Source: Candidatus Equicola stercoris
Lineage (GTDB): Bacteria > Bacteroidota > Bacteroidia > Bacteroidales > Bacteroidaceae
NCBI GenBank assembly: GCA_018065415.1
Contig: JAGHTI010000082.1
Span: forward strand, 1-33,677
Direction of reading: 5' to 3'
DNA: 33,677 nt
The translations under genes and the position numbers were made by a program. Position 1 is the first letter of the stretch. Each line of letters opens with the position of its first letter. Positions 16,616 to 24,907 of the stretch are shown in pieces. A model generated the notes under the pieces. It ran no database searches, was not told where the DNA came from, and saw nothing but the letters and a program-made list of their open reading frames with translations.

Positions 16616-17731
16616 ATGATAACCAGTGACCAACTGAAAGACATACAAGAACGTGCCGATGCTCTGAATAAATATCTAAACATCGAGGCGAAAAAGATGC
16701 AATACGAAGAGGAGAATCTTCGCACCCAAGACCCCCATTTTTGGGATGATGCATCTGCAGCAGAGGAACAGATGAAAAAAGTACGTTCCATAAAAAAATG
16801 GATTGACGGATATAACAAAGTAAAAATCTTATCTGATGAACTGCAGTTGGCTTTCGACTTCTACAAAGACGAGATGATAACAGAACAAGAAGTTGATGAT
16901 GACTATCATAAAGCTATTGAGGCTATTGAAGAATTAGAACTGAAAAATATGCTCCGTCAGGAAGAAGACCCAATGGATTGTGTATTGAAGATAAATAGCG
17001 GTGCTGGTGGCACAGAATCACAAGACTGGGCATCCATGCTCATGCGTATGTATATGAGATGGGCAGAAGCTAATGGTTACAAATGTACCATCAGTAATCT
17101 TCAAGATGGTGACGAAGCAGGCATCAAGACCACCACAATGGAGATAGAAGGCGAATATGCCTATGGATATCTCAAGAGTGAGAATGGTGTACATAGACTA
17201 GTACGCGTTTCACCATTCAATGCACAAGGAAAACGCATGACTAGTTTTGCCAGTGTCTTCGTAACACCACTTGTAGATGATACAATAGAAGTCTATGTTG
17301 ACCCATCCAAAATCAGTTGGGATTTATTCCGTAGCGGTGGTGCCGGTGGACAGAACGTGAATAAGGTTGAGACCGGTGTACGTCTCCGTTATCAGTATGT
17401 AGATCCTGATACTGGTGAAGAGGAAGAAATCCTTATCGAAAATACGGAAAGCCGTAAACAATTAGAGAACAGAAATAATGCTATGCGATTGCTAAAATCA
17501 CAACTCTATGATAGAGAGATGAAGAAACGTCAAGAGGCAAAAGCAAAGATAGAAGCAGGGAAAAAGAAAATTGAATGGGGAAGCCAGATAAGGAGTTATG
17601 TCTTTGACGACAAACGAGTCAAAGACCATCGCACCAACTATCAAACTAGTGAAGTGGATAGTGTAATGAATGGAAAGATAGATGGTTTTATAAAGGCATA
17701 TCTCATGGAGTTCCCTGAAAATGAGCAATAA
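16616..17731 (+). CDS. prfB: Peptide chain release factor 2, no frameshift site
   Basis: A 371-residue class I release factor that reads UGA and UAA and triggers peptide release. The tripeptide anticodon SPF is present (VSPFNAQGKR), and the catalytic loop is RSGGAGGQNVNKVETG. The N-terminal region RADALNKYLNIEAKK aligns with the part of RF2 where many bacteria carry an in-frame UGA and a +1 programmed frameshift. Here that site reads TAT CTA AAC ATC, so the gene is one uninterrupted frame and the frameshift autoregulation is absent. Length is normal. It follows the EnvC-like gene and may share its transcript. Confidence 0.96.
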   Translation: MITSDQLKDIQERADALNKYLNIEAKKMQYEEENLRTQDPHFWDDASAAEEQMKKVRSIKKWIDGYNKVKILSDELQLAFDFYKDEMITEQEVDDDYHKAIEAIEELELKNMLRQEEDPMDCVLKINSGAGGTESQDWASMLMRMYMRWAEANGYKCTISNLQDGDEAGIKTTTMEIEGEYAYGYLKSENGVHRLVRVSPFNAQGKRMTSFASVFVTPLVDDTIEVYVDPSKISWDLFRSGGAGGQNVNKVETGVRLRYQYVDPDTGEEEEILIENTESRKQLENRNNAMRLLKSQLYDREMKKRQEAKAKIEAGKKKIEWGSQIRSYVFDDKRVKDHRTNYQTSEVDSVMNGKIDGFIKAYLMEFPENEQ

Positions 17732-17797
17732 AAGCATTTCCTGATAAGAACATATTAATACCCTAAATATTTAACAAAACCTATAAAATAAATTATT

Positions 17798-17947
17798 ATG
17801 AGCAACAGAACAAAAATTAAAGGACACAGCGAGAAAGTAGTGACAAAAACAGAGAAACATGGACGTAATGTCATTCTTTACATCTTCGTGGCACTTATCG
17901 TGTTAGCACTTATCTTCATGGGATACACAATGGTTGTCATGAGCTGA
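17798..17947 (+). CDS. 49-residue single-pass membrane protein
   Basis: A small gene: ATG at 17798, TGA at 17945-17947. The protein has a basic, hydrophilic N-terminus (MSNRTKIKGHSEKVVTKTEK) and one membrane segment (about residues 25-46, NVILYIFVALIVLALIFMGY), ending in MVVMS. The CYTH start codon shares the last base of its stop (TGATG), a typical translational-coupling junction that supports it being real. I do not recognise the family; similar small proteins are seen in Bacteroidales beside prfB, as I recall. Function unknown. Confidence 0.7.
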   Translation: MSNRTKIKGHSEKVVTKTEKHGRNVILYIFVALIVLALIFMGYTMVVMS

Positions 17948-18438
17948 TGGCATTTGAGATAGAACGGAAATTTCTCGTACAAGGAGATTTCAAAAGCCAA
18001 TCTTATCATAATTTCCACATCACACAGGGATATATTCTGTGTAGTGGTGGAAAAACCGTCAGGATTCGTATCCGTGATGATAAGGGATTTATTACCATAA
18101 AAGGTCCCTCAAACAATGGGGGACTTTCACGTTATGAATGGGAAAAGGAAATTCCTCTGGATGAAGCAAGAGACTTAATGAAATTATGCGAGCCGGGCAT
18201 AATAGAAAAAATACGATACCTCGTAAAATCTGGCAAACATATCTTCGAAGTCGATGAGTTCTATGGCGACAATGCAGGTCTCATCATGGCAGAGGTAGAA
18301 TTGGCATCAGAAGAAGAAAAGTTTGAAAAACCAGATTTCATCGGACGTGAGGTTACTGGTGACAAACGATTTTATAATGGTAGTCTTCGGAAATGTCCAT
18401 TTAAAATCTGGAAGCAATCTTTTTTGCAAGAATCATAG
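17947..18438 (+). CDS. CYTH-domain protein (triphosphate tunnel enzyme)
   Basis: A 163-residue cytosolic protein of the CYTH superfamily, whose members hydrolyse inorganic triphosphate or make cAMP or thiamine triphosphate derivatives. The signature ExExK is at the N-terminus (E4, E6, K8 in FEIERKF). Basic and acidic tunnel strands follow: KTVRIRIRDD, FITIKGPS, RYEWEKEIP, KIRYLVK, FEVDEF and MAEVEL. This small single-domain form in bacteria is mostly an inorganic triphosphatase rather than an adenylate cyclase. It is coupled to the small membrane-protein gene upstream and overlaps the convergent VanZ-like gene by 38 nt at their 3' ends. Confidence 0.9.
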   Translation: MAFEIERKFLVQGDFKSQSYHNFHITQGYILCSGGKTVRIRIRDDKGFITIKGPSNNGGLSRYEWEKEIPLDEARDLMKLCEPGIIEKIRYLVKSGKHIFEVDEFYGDNAGLIMAEVELASEEEKFEKPDFIGREVTGDKRFYNGSLRKCPFKIWKQSFLQES

Positions 18439-18823
18439 CGAAAGGGAGGACTAATAGTACTCCCACGCTATCTGCAATAAAGTCAAGCCATTCGCCACTT
18501 CTGTGGCCACCAGTACAATATCTCTGCAAAAGTTCTAACAAGCCTCCCATCACAATAGGGATGATGACTGCATATAGAATGATACGCGTATATGCTATTC
18601 CTGCAGTTTTCTTATCAACACACTTTATGTAATGCTTGAGATATTCCCACCATATTACAGCAGATGTGCCTCCGTACATTACTAAATGTGTCCACTTATC
18701 AATAAAACTGATCTTGTCCAAAGGTGTCTCCGGAAATACTGGCACCAACGACAACACCCAAACAAGGCATATACACATACATGAAAGAGGGTATCTCCTT
18801 ATTATATATTTCATCGTCTTCAT
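18401..18823 (-). CDS. VanZ-like membrane protein
   Basis: A protein of about 140 residues from the ATG at 18823 with four probable membrane segments. The central IDKWTHLVMYGGTSAVIWWEY resembles the conserved DKxxH...Y segment of VanZ-like proteins, and the C-terminal GGLLELLQRY...GEWLDFIADSVGVLL also fits. Family function is largely unknown apart from teicoplanin resistance of VanZ itself; no resistance role is implied. The frame stays open to 18904, but the extra part overlaps the divergent neighbour and the -7 box at 18842-18849, so an internal start (18826, 18823 or 18814) is preferred. Its 3' end runs 38 nt into the CYTH gene on the other strand. Confidence 0.8.
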   Translation of the reverse strand: MKTMKYIIRRYPLSCMCICLVWVLSLVPVFPETPLDKISFIDKWTHLVMYGGTSAVIWWEYLKHYIKCVDKKTAGIAYTRIILYAVIIPIVMGGLLELLQRYCTGGHRSGEWLDFIADSVGVLLVLPFAMILAKKIASRF

Positions 18824-18841
18824 CATCCAAAAAGTTACACA

Positions 18842-18849
18842 CAAAAATA
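18842..18849 (-). promoter_or_regulatory. -7 box for the VanZ-like gene
   Basis: TATTTTTG on the minus strand fits TAnnTTTG; initiation near 18835 supports a start codon at 18826 or lower. The -33 element is unclear (TTTG only at 14-nt spacing). I found no good match for the divergent plus-strand gene in the same region. Confidence 0.35.
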
Positions 18850-18893
18850 ATAAAACATTTTGACAAATCATAAAACTTTTCAAAATACCACCG

Positions 18894-19826
18894 ATGAATT
18901 TCAATAATTTTCGATACTACAAGACTAAAGACAGGGTGATAATAGCGACATTGATTATCCTTATTGTTGGATTCATTTTTTTCTTCCACTATGGAGGACA
19001 GAAAATGCGTTCATCAAAAAACAATCAAAGTCAATTACTCGAGAACAACAGTCGGTCTTATCATGTTAAAAAAGGAAAGCATGTTAAGTATTATAATATC
19101 GAAGGGAGAAAAGTGGAGGTCTTTTATTTTGACCCCAACACAGCAGACAGCACACACCTTCTTAGGTTAGGACTACAACCATGGCAAGTACGAAACATAT
19201 ACAAATATCGTGCTGCTGGTGGAGTGTACAGATATCCAGAAGACTTTGCACGTCTATATGGGCTAACAAAAAAAGATTGGCTAAGATTGAAACCATATAT
19301 TAGAATATCTGATGACTATAAGCCCGCCGCAGACTTTGTAAAAAATGACAGGAATATGTGTCATCAAGAAAGAGCAAAAACAACCGATATCAATATTCCA
19401 TCATCAAACAGCATAGCAAACACATATAATCTAAAGATAAAAAAGGGCGAGACTATATCATTAGGCGGTGATACAACTGACTTTCAAAGAGTACCAGGCA
19501 TAGGTCCATATTTCGCTAGACAGATAAAACGTTATGGGGAACGCTTGGGAGGATATGTCAACACCTCTCAATTACTTGAAATAGAAAACTTTCCCGAAGA
19601 GGCTGTCAATTTCTTCACGCCATCAGAAAAGATAGTAAAGATAAATGTAAACAAGGCAACATTATCACAGATGAGACGCCATCCTTACATCAATTATTAT
19701 CAAGCGAAAGAGATTATAGATTATCATCGTCTTAATGGTCCATTGAAGAGTCTTGATGAATTACGATTTTCACGATTCTTTTCACAAAAAGACATTGAAC
19801 GAATCAAGCCATATATAGAATATTGA
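18894..19826 (+). CDS. Membrane-anchored ComEA-like helix-hairpin-helix protein
   Basis: A 310-residue protein with one N-terminal membrane helix (about residues 15-31, VIIATLIILIVGFIFFF) and an extracytoplasmic part with three helix-hairpin-helix modules: around 80-140 (LRLGLQPWQVRNIYKYRAAG), around 200-250 (FQRVPGIGPYFARQIKRYGE) and around 255-310 (NVNKATLSQMRRHPYINYYQ). These are the DNA-binding folds of the competence protein ComEA, which captures incoming DNA in the periplasm. Three modules rather than one are common in Bacteroidetes members. No com genes lie beside it, so uptake is an inference. It converges with the DUF3108 gene, the two stops being separated by only 3 nt. Confidence 0.82.
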   Translation: MNFNNFRYYKTKDRVIIATLIILIVGFIFFFHYGGQKMRSSKNNQSQLLENNSRSYHVKKGKHVKYYNIEGRKVEVFYFDPNTADSTHLLRLGLQPWQVRNIYKYRAAGGVYRYPEDFARLYGLTKKDWLRLKPYIRISDDYKPAADFVKNDRNMCHQERAKTTDINIPSSNSIANTYNLKIKKGETISLGGDTTDFQRVPGIGPYFARQIKRYGERLGGYVNTSQLLEIENFPEEAVNFFTPSEKIVKINVNKATLSQMRRHPYINYYQAKEIIDYHRLNGPLKSLDELRFSRFFSQKDIERIKPYIEY

Positions 19827-19844
19827 ACTTCATTTTCGTGAAGT
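19827..19844. other. Short hairpin at a convergent gene junction
   Basis: ACTTCA-TTTTCG-TGAAGT: a perfect 6-bp stem placed exactly between and over the convergent stops of the helix-hairpin-helix gene and the DUF3108 gene. There is no T run on either side, so it is a weak candidate for a shared terminator. Confidence 0.3.
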
Positions 19845-20633
19845 AATAGGGTTTCGTACACCTTTATAACTTTTTAAAAATGCTTTCGCAGATCCAAAGT
19901 TAAGATATAAATCAAGACGGACAGGTATGTGATTATTGTCGTCTGTGACATAAAAACGGACAATCTCCTTGTATTTTTTATCCTCTTTCTCAAGAAAAGA
20001 CAATACAAGACATTGAAACTTTTCTCCAGTATTGTCCATCTTATATTTTCCCTTGCCTCTATACAATAGTTTGCATTGCTTTATATCATCGCCGTCAGCC
20101 ATAAGGAAAGGAATTGTATGGCCTTTCTGCCAATCAGACGGATCGAAATTGCGAGCATACTGTAGATACCCAATCATATCATATACACACTGACCACCTA
20201 TGGATTTTTCTTTCCAATAATGTTCGCTATTTCTATCTATATAGTGTTGTTTTAGAAAGGGATTGATTTTATCATAATGGAAAAACACTTCGTCAACAGT
20301 ATATCGTTTACCTTCACGAGCTCCCTTTCTAAAATAATAAGGAAGTATATCGGTACTATAATAAGCAAGAAGAGTATCACGGAGGACAAAGAAATCGTCA
20401 AGTCGATTCGTTCCTTTTGTGACTAAAGATGTTTTATATGCAGATTCTCCTTTGTAAGTAATCTTGGTAGTATTGAAATACGCCAAACCTGCACGCACCC
20501 ATATAAATTTCCAATTATAATATAAATCATAGGTGAGCGATTCACCATCAGAAAACGCAGTATTCTCTATGGTACATTGCGCAGAAACTTCTAATGAAAA
20601 AACAAATAAAAAAATAACGACTATTCCTCTCAC
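19830..20633 (-). CDS. Secreted DUF3108 protein
   Basis: A 267-residue protein with a cleavable signal peptide (IVVIFLFVFSLEVSA, cut before QC) and a DUF3108 body, recognised by FSDGESLTYDLYYNWKFIWV near the N-terminus and a beta-strand-rich pattern. The start is a GTG at 20633-20631, 3 nt after the stop of the Ig-like lipoprotein gene; no ATG fits the signal peptide. The DUF3108 family is periplasmic or outer-membrane associated and of unknown function. Last gene of the acpP-to-DUF3108 run. Confidence 0.82.
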   Translation of the reverse strand: MRGIVVIFLFVFSLEVSAQCTIENTAFSDGESLTYDLYYNWKFIWVRAGLAYFNTTKITYKGESAYKTSLVTKGTNRLDDFFVLRDTLLAYYSTDILPYYFRKGAREGKRYTVDEVFFHYDKINPFLKQHYIDRNSEHYWKEKSIGGQCVYDMIGYLQYARNFDPSDWQKGHTIPFLMADGDDIKQCKLLYRGKGKYKMDNTGEKFQCLVLSFLEKEDKKYKEIVRFYVTDDNNHIPVRLDLYLNFGSAKAFLKSYKGVRNPITSRK

Positions 20634-20636
20634 GTC

Positions 20637-22604
20637 CTATCGTACAAAGTTTTTATATGTATTCAATTGTTTGGCATATTGGCGTTTATATTTCTGCATA
20701 TAGTCATAATTACGATAACGGATGGTCCTTTCCTTTTCGCCTTTTTGCTGTACGAGAGAAGATGGTTTCTGTCTTTCAGTAGGCATAGAATCAAGGTGCC
20801 AATTGATGGAAACATCCCATTTTTCCTTGCATTCTATTTCTTTATTATAGTAATACACCTTCTCTGCCTGCTTATCAAGTGTATAATCACCAGTATCCCA
20901 AACACCGTTGCCATTATCATCCACAAATAGTTTCAGATAGTAGTTTCCTGGTTTCAGATAATAGAACTCCGCATGCTCATTTTCCACTTTTGAAATTTTC
21001 AGTTCTTTTTCTGATTTATCTATAAGCATAACATACATATCCTTATCCGCACCGCCCAAAACAGATACTATCAATGAACTATATTCGTAAGACTTACCTA
21101 TTCTAATCCCTGTCTTGAATGGACTCGACTTCAAACCATAGATATCCACAAATGCCATAGAGTCTATCTCGAGCGAATAGGTACATCCCTCTCTCCATTC
21201 AGCAATAACATCGTACTTATGCTCAAACTCATTTTGACGTTGTATCTCAAAAGGAGAAGAATACCACATGGAATCCACTTGTACATATAGATGTATCATA
21301 TCGACATTACACTCTTTCAAAGGTGTTGATATGTCTATGGTATAAATACCATCTGGAGTGATTGTATTATTCGTTTGGTATTTTATTGCCAATGGTTTAG
21401 GAGGCATTATTGAGTCATACGGAAGTCCTTTCTTCTTGTTTTTATTCTGCAATTTATCCCACTCCTTATATTCTTCTTCAAACATTTTCTGCCGTTTCTC
21501 AAAAGATAACTTCGGTATCAACTCCAGGGTATCTGTTTTATTCACCAACACCCCAGTTGTATCTGTTTCAAAATATTGAGCTTCTATCGATAAGGTGTCC
21601 TTATTTATCAGTAATGAATCCTTAATCCAATAAATAATTGTATCCCTTTTTTCTGATGCTTCTGCTAACAATTTGTCGTCTGCATCAAAGTTCAACCCCT
21701 TAATTACAGGCAACTGTTCATGACCGAAACTGAAATACAGAGCAAACTTATTTTCAGACATACGCTCTGACTTTATCAAATGTCTTTCTGTCATTGTTTC
21801 GTTGAAAGCCAATAATACTAAGTTGTCTGGCATAAACCGCGTATATGGCACTAACTTTATGGAATCTATATGTACCGAATCGCGCCACAGAGTATCCTGT
21901 CGCATTGCCTGCATAGTGGAGGTCATAATAGTATCGTGAGAAAAAGCCAGCATCTCGCTTTTCTGAGAATACTTGTAATCGCCATCCATGTCTTGCAATG
22001 CGTAAACTCTGTATTTTCCTTGACCCACACCTTTTATTACAAAATGTCCCTTACTATCTGTACGCGACACCCTATCCATAGGTTTTGTTACAAAGGCCGT
22101 ATCACTCAAATCACGGTACAAACCAACCAATATGCCTTTTATTGGTTCCAGATTGACAGCATTAAGCACTTGTCCGGACACTTCGAAAGTATCTATCTCT
22201 GCACCTGTTGAAAAACTATATGTATAATTCCCCATTGGATTATTCTCATGAAAGTCAACGATGGCATCGGAAAAATCCACCGTATATGTTGTATTCTTTT
22301 TCAACGAATCTTTTAGTATTACAACAATATCCTTACTCCGGGTTTTAATCTCTGGCATCTCTGCTTGAGGAGGTGAAACAACAACCTTTTCCGTAGCATT
22401 CTCTATATTGATATATTCATCAAAATGTATCGCAATATTTTTTGTTGTTACGTTAGTGCTCTTATCCATCGGGTGTGTAGATAATACCCTCGGAGGTGTT
22501 TCATCATACAATCCACCTTCAGGGCTACCCATATTTGCACATGACGTCAATCCAACAATAAAAATTGAAATGATTAGAAACAATATCTTGTTATTCATCT
22601 CCAT
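20637..22604 (-). CDS. Ig-like-domain lipoprotein
   Basis: A protein of about 655 residues with a lipoprotein signal ending in GLTSC. The mature part starts SPEGGLYDETPPRVLSTHP, then a bacterial Ig-like (Big_5 type) domain (about residues 38-135, with IHFDEYINI and TYTVDFSDAIVDF), a carboxypeptidase-regulatory-like segment (about 145-215, GQVLNAVNLEPIKGILVGLY) and long beta-rich regions to a basic C-terminus. This is a widespread Bacteroidetes surface or periplasmic lipoprotein of unknown role. The frame opens with GTG at 22607; ATGs at 22604 and 22598 are better starts. It lies about 30 nt after the GH3 gene and 3 nt before the DUF3108 gene, so the three are probably co-expressed. Confidence 0.83.
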   Translation of the reverse strand: MEMNNKILFLIISIFIVGLTSCANMGSPEGGLYDETPPRVLSTHPMDKSTNVTTKNIAIHFDEYINIENATEKVVVSPPQAEMPEIKTRSKDIVVILKDSLKKNTTYTVDFSDAIVDFHENNPMGNYTYSFSTGAEIDTFEVSGQVLNAVNLEPIKGILVGLYRDLSDTAFVTKPMDRVSRTDSKGHFVIKGVGQGKYRVYALQDMDGDYKYSQKSEMLAFSHDTIMTSTMQAMRQDTLWRDSVHIDSIKLVPYTRFMPDNLVLLAFNETMTERHLIKSERMSENKFALYFSFGHEQLPVIKGLNFDADDKLLAEASEKRDTIIYWIKDSLLINKDTLSIEAQYFETDTTGVLVNKTDTLELIPKLSFEKRQKMFEEEYKEWDKLQNKNKKKGLPYDSIMPPKPLAIKYQTNNTITPDGIYTIDISTPLKECNVDMIHLYVQVDSMWYSSPFEIQRQNEFEHKYDVIAEWREGCTYSLEIDSMAFVDIYGLKSSPFKTGIRIGKSYEYSSLIVSVLGGADKDMYVMLIDKSEKELKISKVENEHAEFYYLKPGNYYLKLFVDDNGNGVWDTGDYTLDKQAEKVYYYNKEIECKEKWDVSINWHLDSMPTERQKPSSLVQQKGEKERTIRYRNYDYMQKYKRQYAKQLNTYKNFVR

Positions 22605-22635
22605 CACATTTTAATGATCAACAACTTTTTGATTA

Positions 22636-24141
22636 TTACATCATACTAAGAATGTCGTCTATGTTATCACGATTATTTGACAAACGTGGCACCTTATGTT
22701 GCCCACCTAACTTCCCTTTACTCTTCAGCCAGTCATTAAATAATCCTGGACGTGCAACAACAATCTCTAATGGTTGCAACGTAATATTCTTATATCGTTT
22801 TGCCTCATAGTCAGAGTTTATCTCTTGCAGTTTTTTATCCAACATATCAGCAAATTTATTGATATCATCAGGAGTTTTTGCAAATTCTATAACCCATTGA
22901 TGACGGCATTTGGCATTTCCATCCATAAAAACAGGAGCCGCAGTATATTCCAGTACTTCAGCATTATTCTCGGCACATGCGTATTCCAAGCCCTTCTCTG
23001 CATTATCCTGTATCAACTCCTCACCAAAGGCGTTGATAAAATATTTTGTTCGACCAGAGATGTAAAATTTATATGGATTTATCGAAGTAAACACTACTGT
23101 ATCACCTATCATATATCTCCATAAGCCACAACTGGTAGATATAATCATTGCATAGTTTTTGTTCAGTTCCACATCCCTTATAGGAACACAAACTGGGTTC
23201 TCTTTATCCAATTCATCTAAAGGAATAAACTCGTAAAAACAGTCATAATCCAACATAAGCAACATTGAAGAATCTTCTGGATCATTCTGCAATCCAAAGA
23301 ATCCTTCACTGGCATTATACGTCTCCATATAGTGCATCTTCGGTGATGTTATCAGTTGTTTGTACTGTTCTCTATATGGTGTGAACGCCACGCCTCCATG
23401 GAAGAAACACTCCACATTCGGCCACACCTCTTCAAGGTGCTTCTTTCCCGTCAGTTCCATAACCCTTGTGAGCACACTGAGCATCCAAGACGGAACACCA
23501 CTGATATTTGTCACATTCTGATTTAGAGTCTCACGTGCTATTCTATCGCGCTTTATCTCAAAATCAGCCAATAAAGCAGTTTCCTTTTTTGGTACTCGGA
23601 AGAGATTTACTACTGGATTAATATTCTCAATGAGTATAGAACTTAAATCTCCTACGAGTGAGTGTTTGAGATTGTAGTTTGGAGAATGGCTACCACCCAA
23701 GATAAGGCTTTTACCATCAAACAGACGGCTATTTGGATTGTTCTGTAGATACATCACCACAGCATCAGTCCCTCCAGCATAATGCAAATGTTGCAATCCA
23801 CGTTTACTGACAGGAATAAACTTACTCTTATCGTTGGTCGTTCCCGATGACTTCGCATACCAGTCGATACGTCCTGGCCATAAAATGCCCTTTTCACCAT
23901 GACGCATTCGATCAATGTCATTTTTCACATCTTCATACGAATTTATCGGTACCTTTTTGACAAAGTCATCATACGTTTTGATGTCTGAAAAACCATGATT
24001 TCTACCATATTCTGTGTCAGCTGCTGCTGAAACAAGATTTCTCAGCACTTTTCTCTGCAGTTCTGCACCTCCAGTCAAATGTTTTTCCAAAGCTTTCATC
24101 CTTGAAGAAAACAACATTCTAGCAATCTGCGTTACACTCAT
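22636..24141 (-). CDS. GH3 auxin-responsive-promoter family protein
   Basis: A 501-residue protein of the GH3 family, members of the adenylate-forming (ANL) superfamily; plant members join amino acids to jasmonate or auxin. The ATP motif SSGTTNDKSKFIPVS is visible near residue 95, the second motif reads YNASEGFFG, and WRYMIGDTV fits motif III. So acyl-adenylate formation looks possible. Bacterial GH3 proteins have no established substrate. Its first 23 nt overlap the end of rnc, and it sits in the acpP-fabF-rnc run, hinting at a link with fatty acid or acyl metabolism. Full length for the family. Confidence 0.85.
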   Translation of the reverse strand: MSVTQIARMLFSSRMKALEKHLTGGAELQRKVLRNLVSAAADTEYGRNHGFSDIKTYDDFVKKVPINSYEDVKNDIDRMRHGEKGILWPGRIDWYAKSSGTTNDKSKFIPVSKRGLQHLHYAGGTDAVVMYLQNNPNSRLFDGKSLILGGSHSPNYNLKHSLVGDLSSILIENINPVVNLFRVPKKETALLADFEIKRDRIARETLNQNVTNISGVPSWMLSVLTRVMELTGKKHLEEVWPNVECFFHGGVAFTPYREQYKQLITSPKMHYMETYNASEGFFGLQNDPEDSSMLLMLDYDCFYEFIPLDELDKENPVCVPIRDVELNKNYAMIISTSCGLWRYMIGDTVVFTSINPYKFYISGRTKYFINAFGEELIQDNAEKGLEYACAENNAEVLEYTAAPVFMDGNAKCRHQWVIEFAKTPDDINKFADMLDKKLQEINSDYEAKRYKNITLQPLEIVVARPGLFNDWLKSKGKLGGQHKVPRLSNNRDNIDDILSMM

Positions 24142-24907
24142 CTATCTTTTTCGTTTCTAATATTTTATCCGTAAAAGAACGGTCATGTCTCAACATATTC
24201 AGCGTCTCCTTTGAAGCATTTTGCTGTCCCTCTTTCTTTGAATATCCCCGTCCCTTACCAGCCTTCATACCAGCAATCTCAACTTGATATTCAAAGAACA
24301 GATTACATTTATCTTCCCTTCCTTCATTGATGAGTACGAAATCTAACTCTACATGATGTTTCTGTGCCCATTCCAATAGATGACTTTTGAAGTTCTCCTC
24401 TTTATATGCCACCTTGTCTATGTTCAACATATTCGAACAGATACGTTTCTTCATAAACTCCATGCAATATGAATATCCTCTATCCAAATATACCGCACCT
24501 ATCAAGGCTTCAAAAGCATTACCTTCCATGTAACTGTTATGACTGATATGCTTGTTGCTACTCCTTATTAAAGAGTCTAGGCCAATCTCCTTTGCCAACT
24601 TTCCAAGACTGGAGCGTTTCACTACTTTGCTACGCGCATTGGTCAAGAACCCCTCTCTCTTATTAGGAAAATGACGAAACACTATGTCACCCACAACCGC
24701 ATCCAGTATTGCATCGCCAAGAAATTCCAAACGTTCATTGTTTATCAGTCGTCCTTTCTCATTCCTTGTAGCCAAACTACGATGCATCAACGCAGTCTTG
24801 TAATAATCTATATTTTTAGGATAGAAACCCAAGATACGATATAAAGATGAAAAAAGCTCCCTGTCATTTCGGAAAGGGAGCCTTAATTTATCTATCAAAT
24901 TATTCAT
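24119..24907 (-). CDS. rnc: Ribonuclease III
   Basis: A 262-residue double-strand-specific endoribonuclease that processes rRNA precursors and structured mRNAs. The start at 24907 (MNNLIDKLRLPFRND) is chosen over the longer open frame, which runs antiparallel-free through the fabF coding sequence; it gives an 8-nt overlap with the fabF end, a coupling junction. The catalytic signature NERLEFLGDAILDAVV is present, and the second acidic site is in GNAFEALIGAVYLDRG. The C-terminal double-stranded RNA-binding domain has the GKGRGYSKKEGQQNASKE motif. The acpP-fabF-rnc order is a classical bacterial cluster. Confidence 0.95.
   Translation of the reverse strand: MNNLIDKLRLPFRNDRELFSSLYRILGFYPKNIDYYKTALMHRSLATRNEKGRLINNERLEFLGDAILDAVVGDIVFRHFPNKREGFLTNARSKVVKRSSLGKLAKEIGLDSLIRSSNKHISHNSYMEGNAFEALIGAVYLDRGYSYCMEFMKKRICSNMLNIDKVAYKEENFKSHLLEWAQKHHVELDFVLINEGREDKCNLFFEYQVEIAGMKAGKGRGYSKKEGQQNASKETLNMLRHDRSFTDKILETKKIDECNADC

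Noticed and set aside
18824..18904. Full-length 167-residue start for the VanZ-like protein
   Set aside because: It would overlap the divergent gene start and run through a -7 promoter box; family alignments support a start near the MKYIIRRYPL segment.
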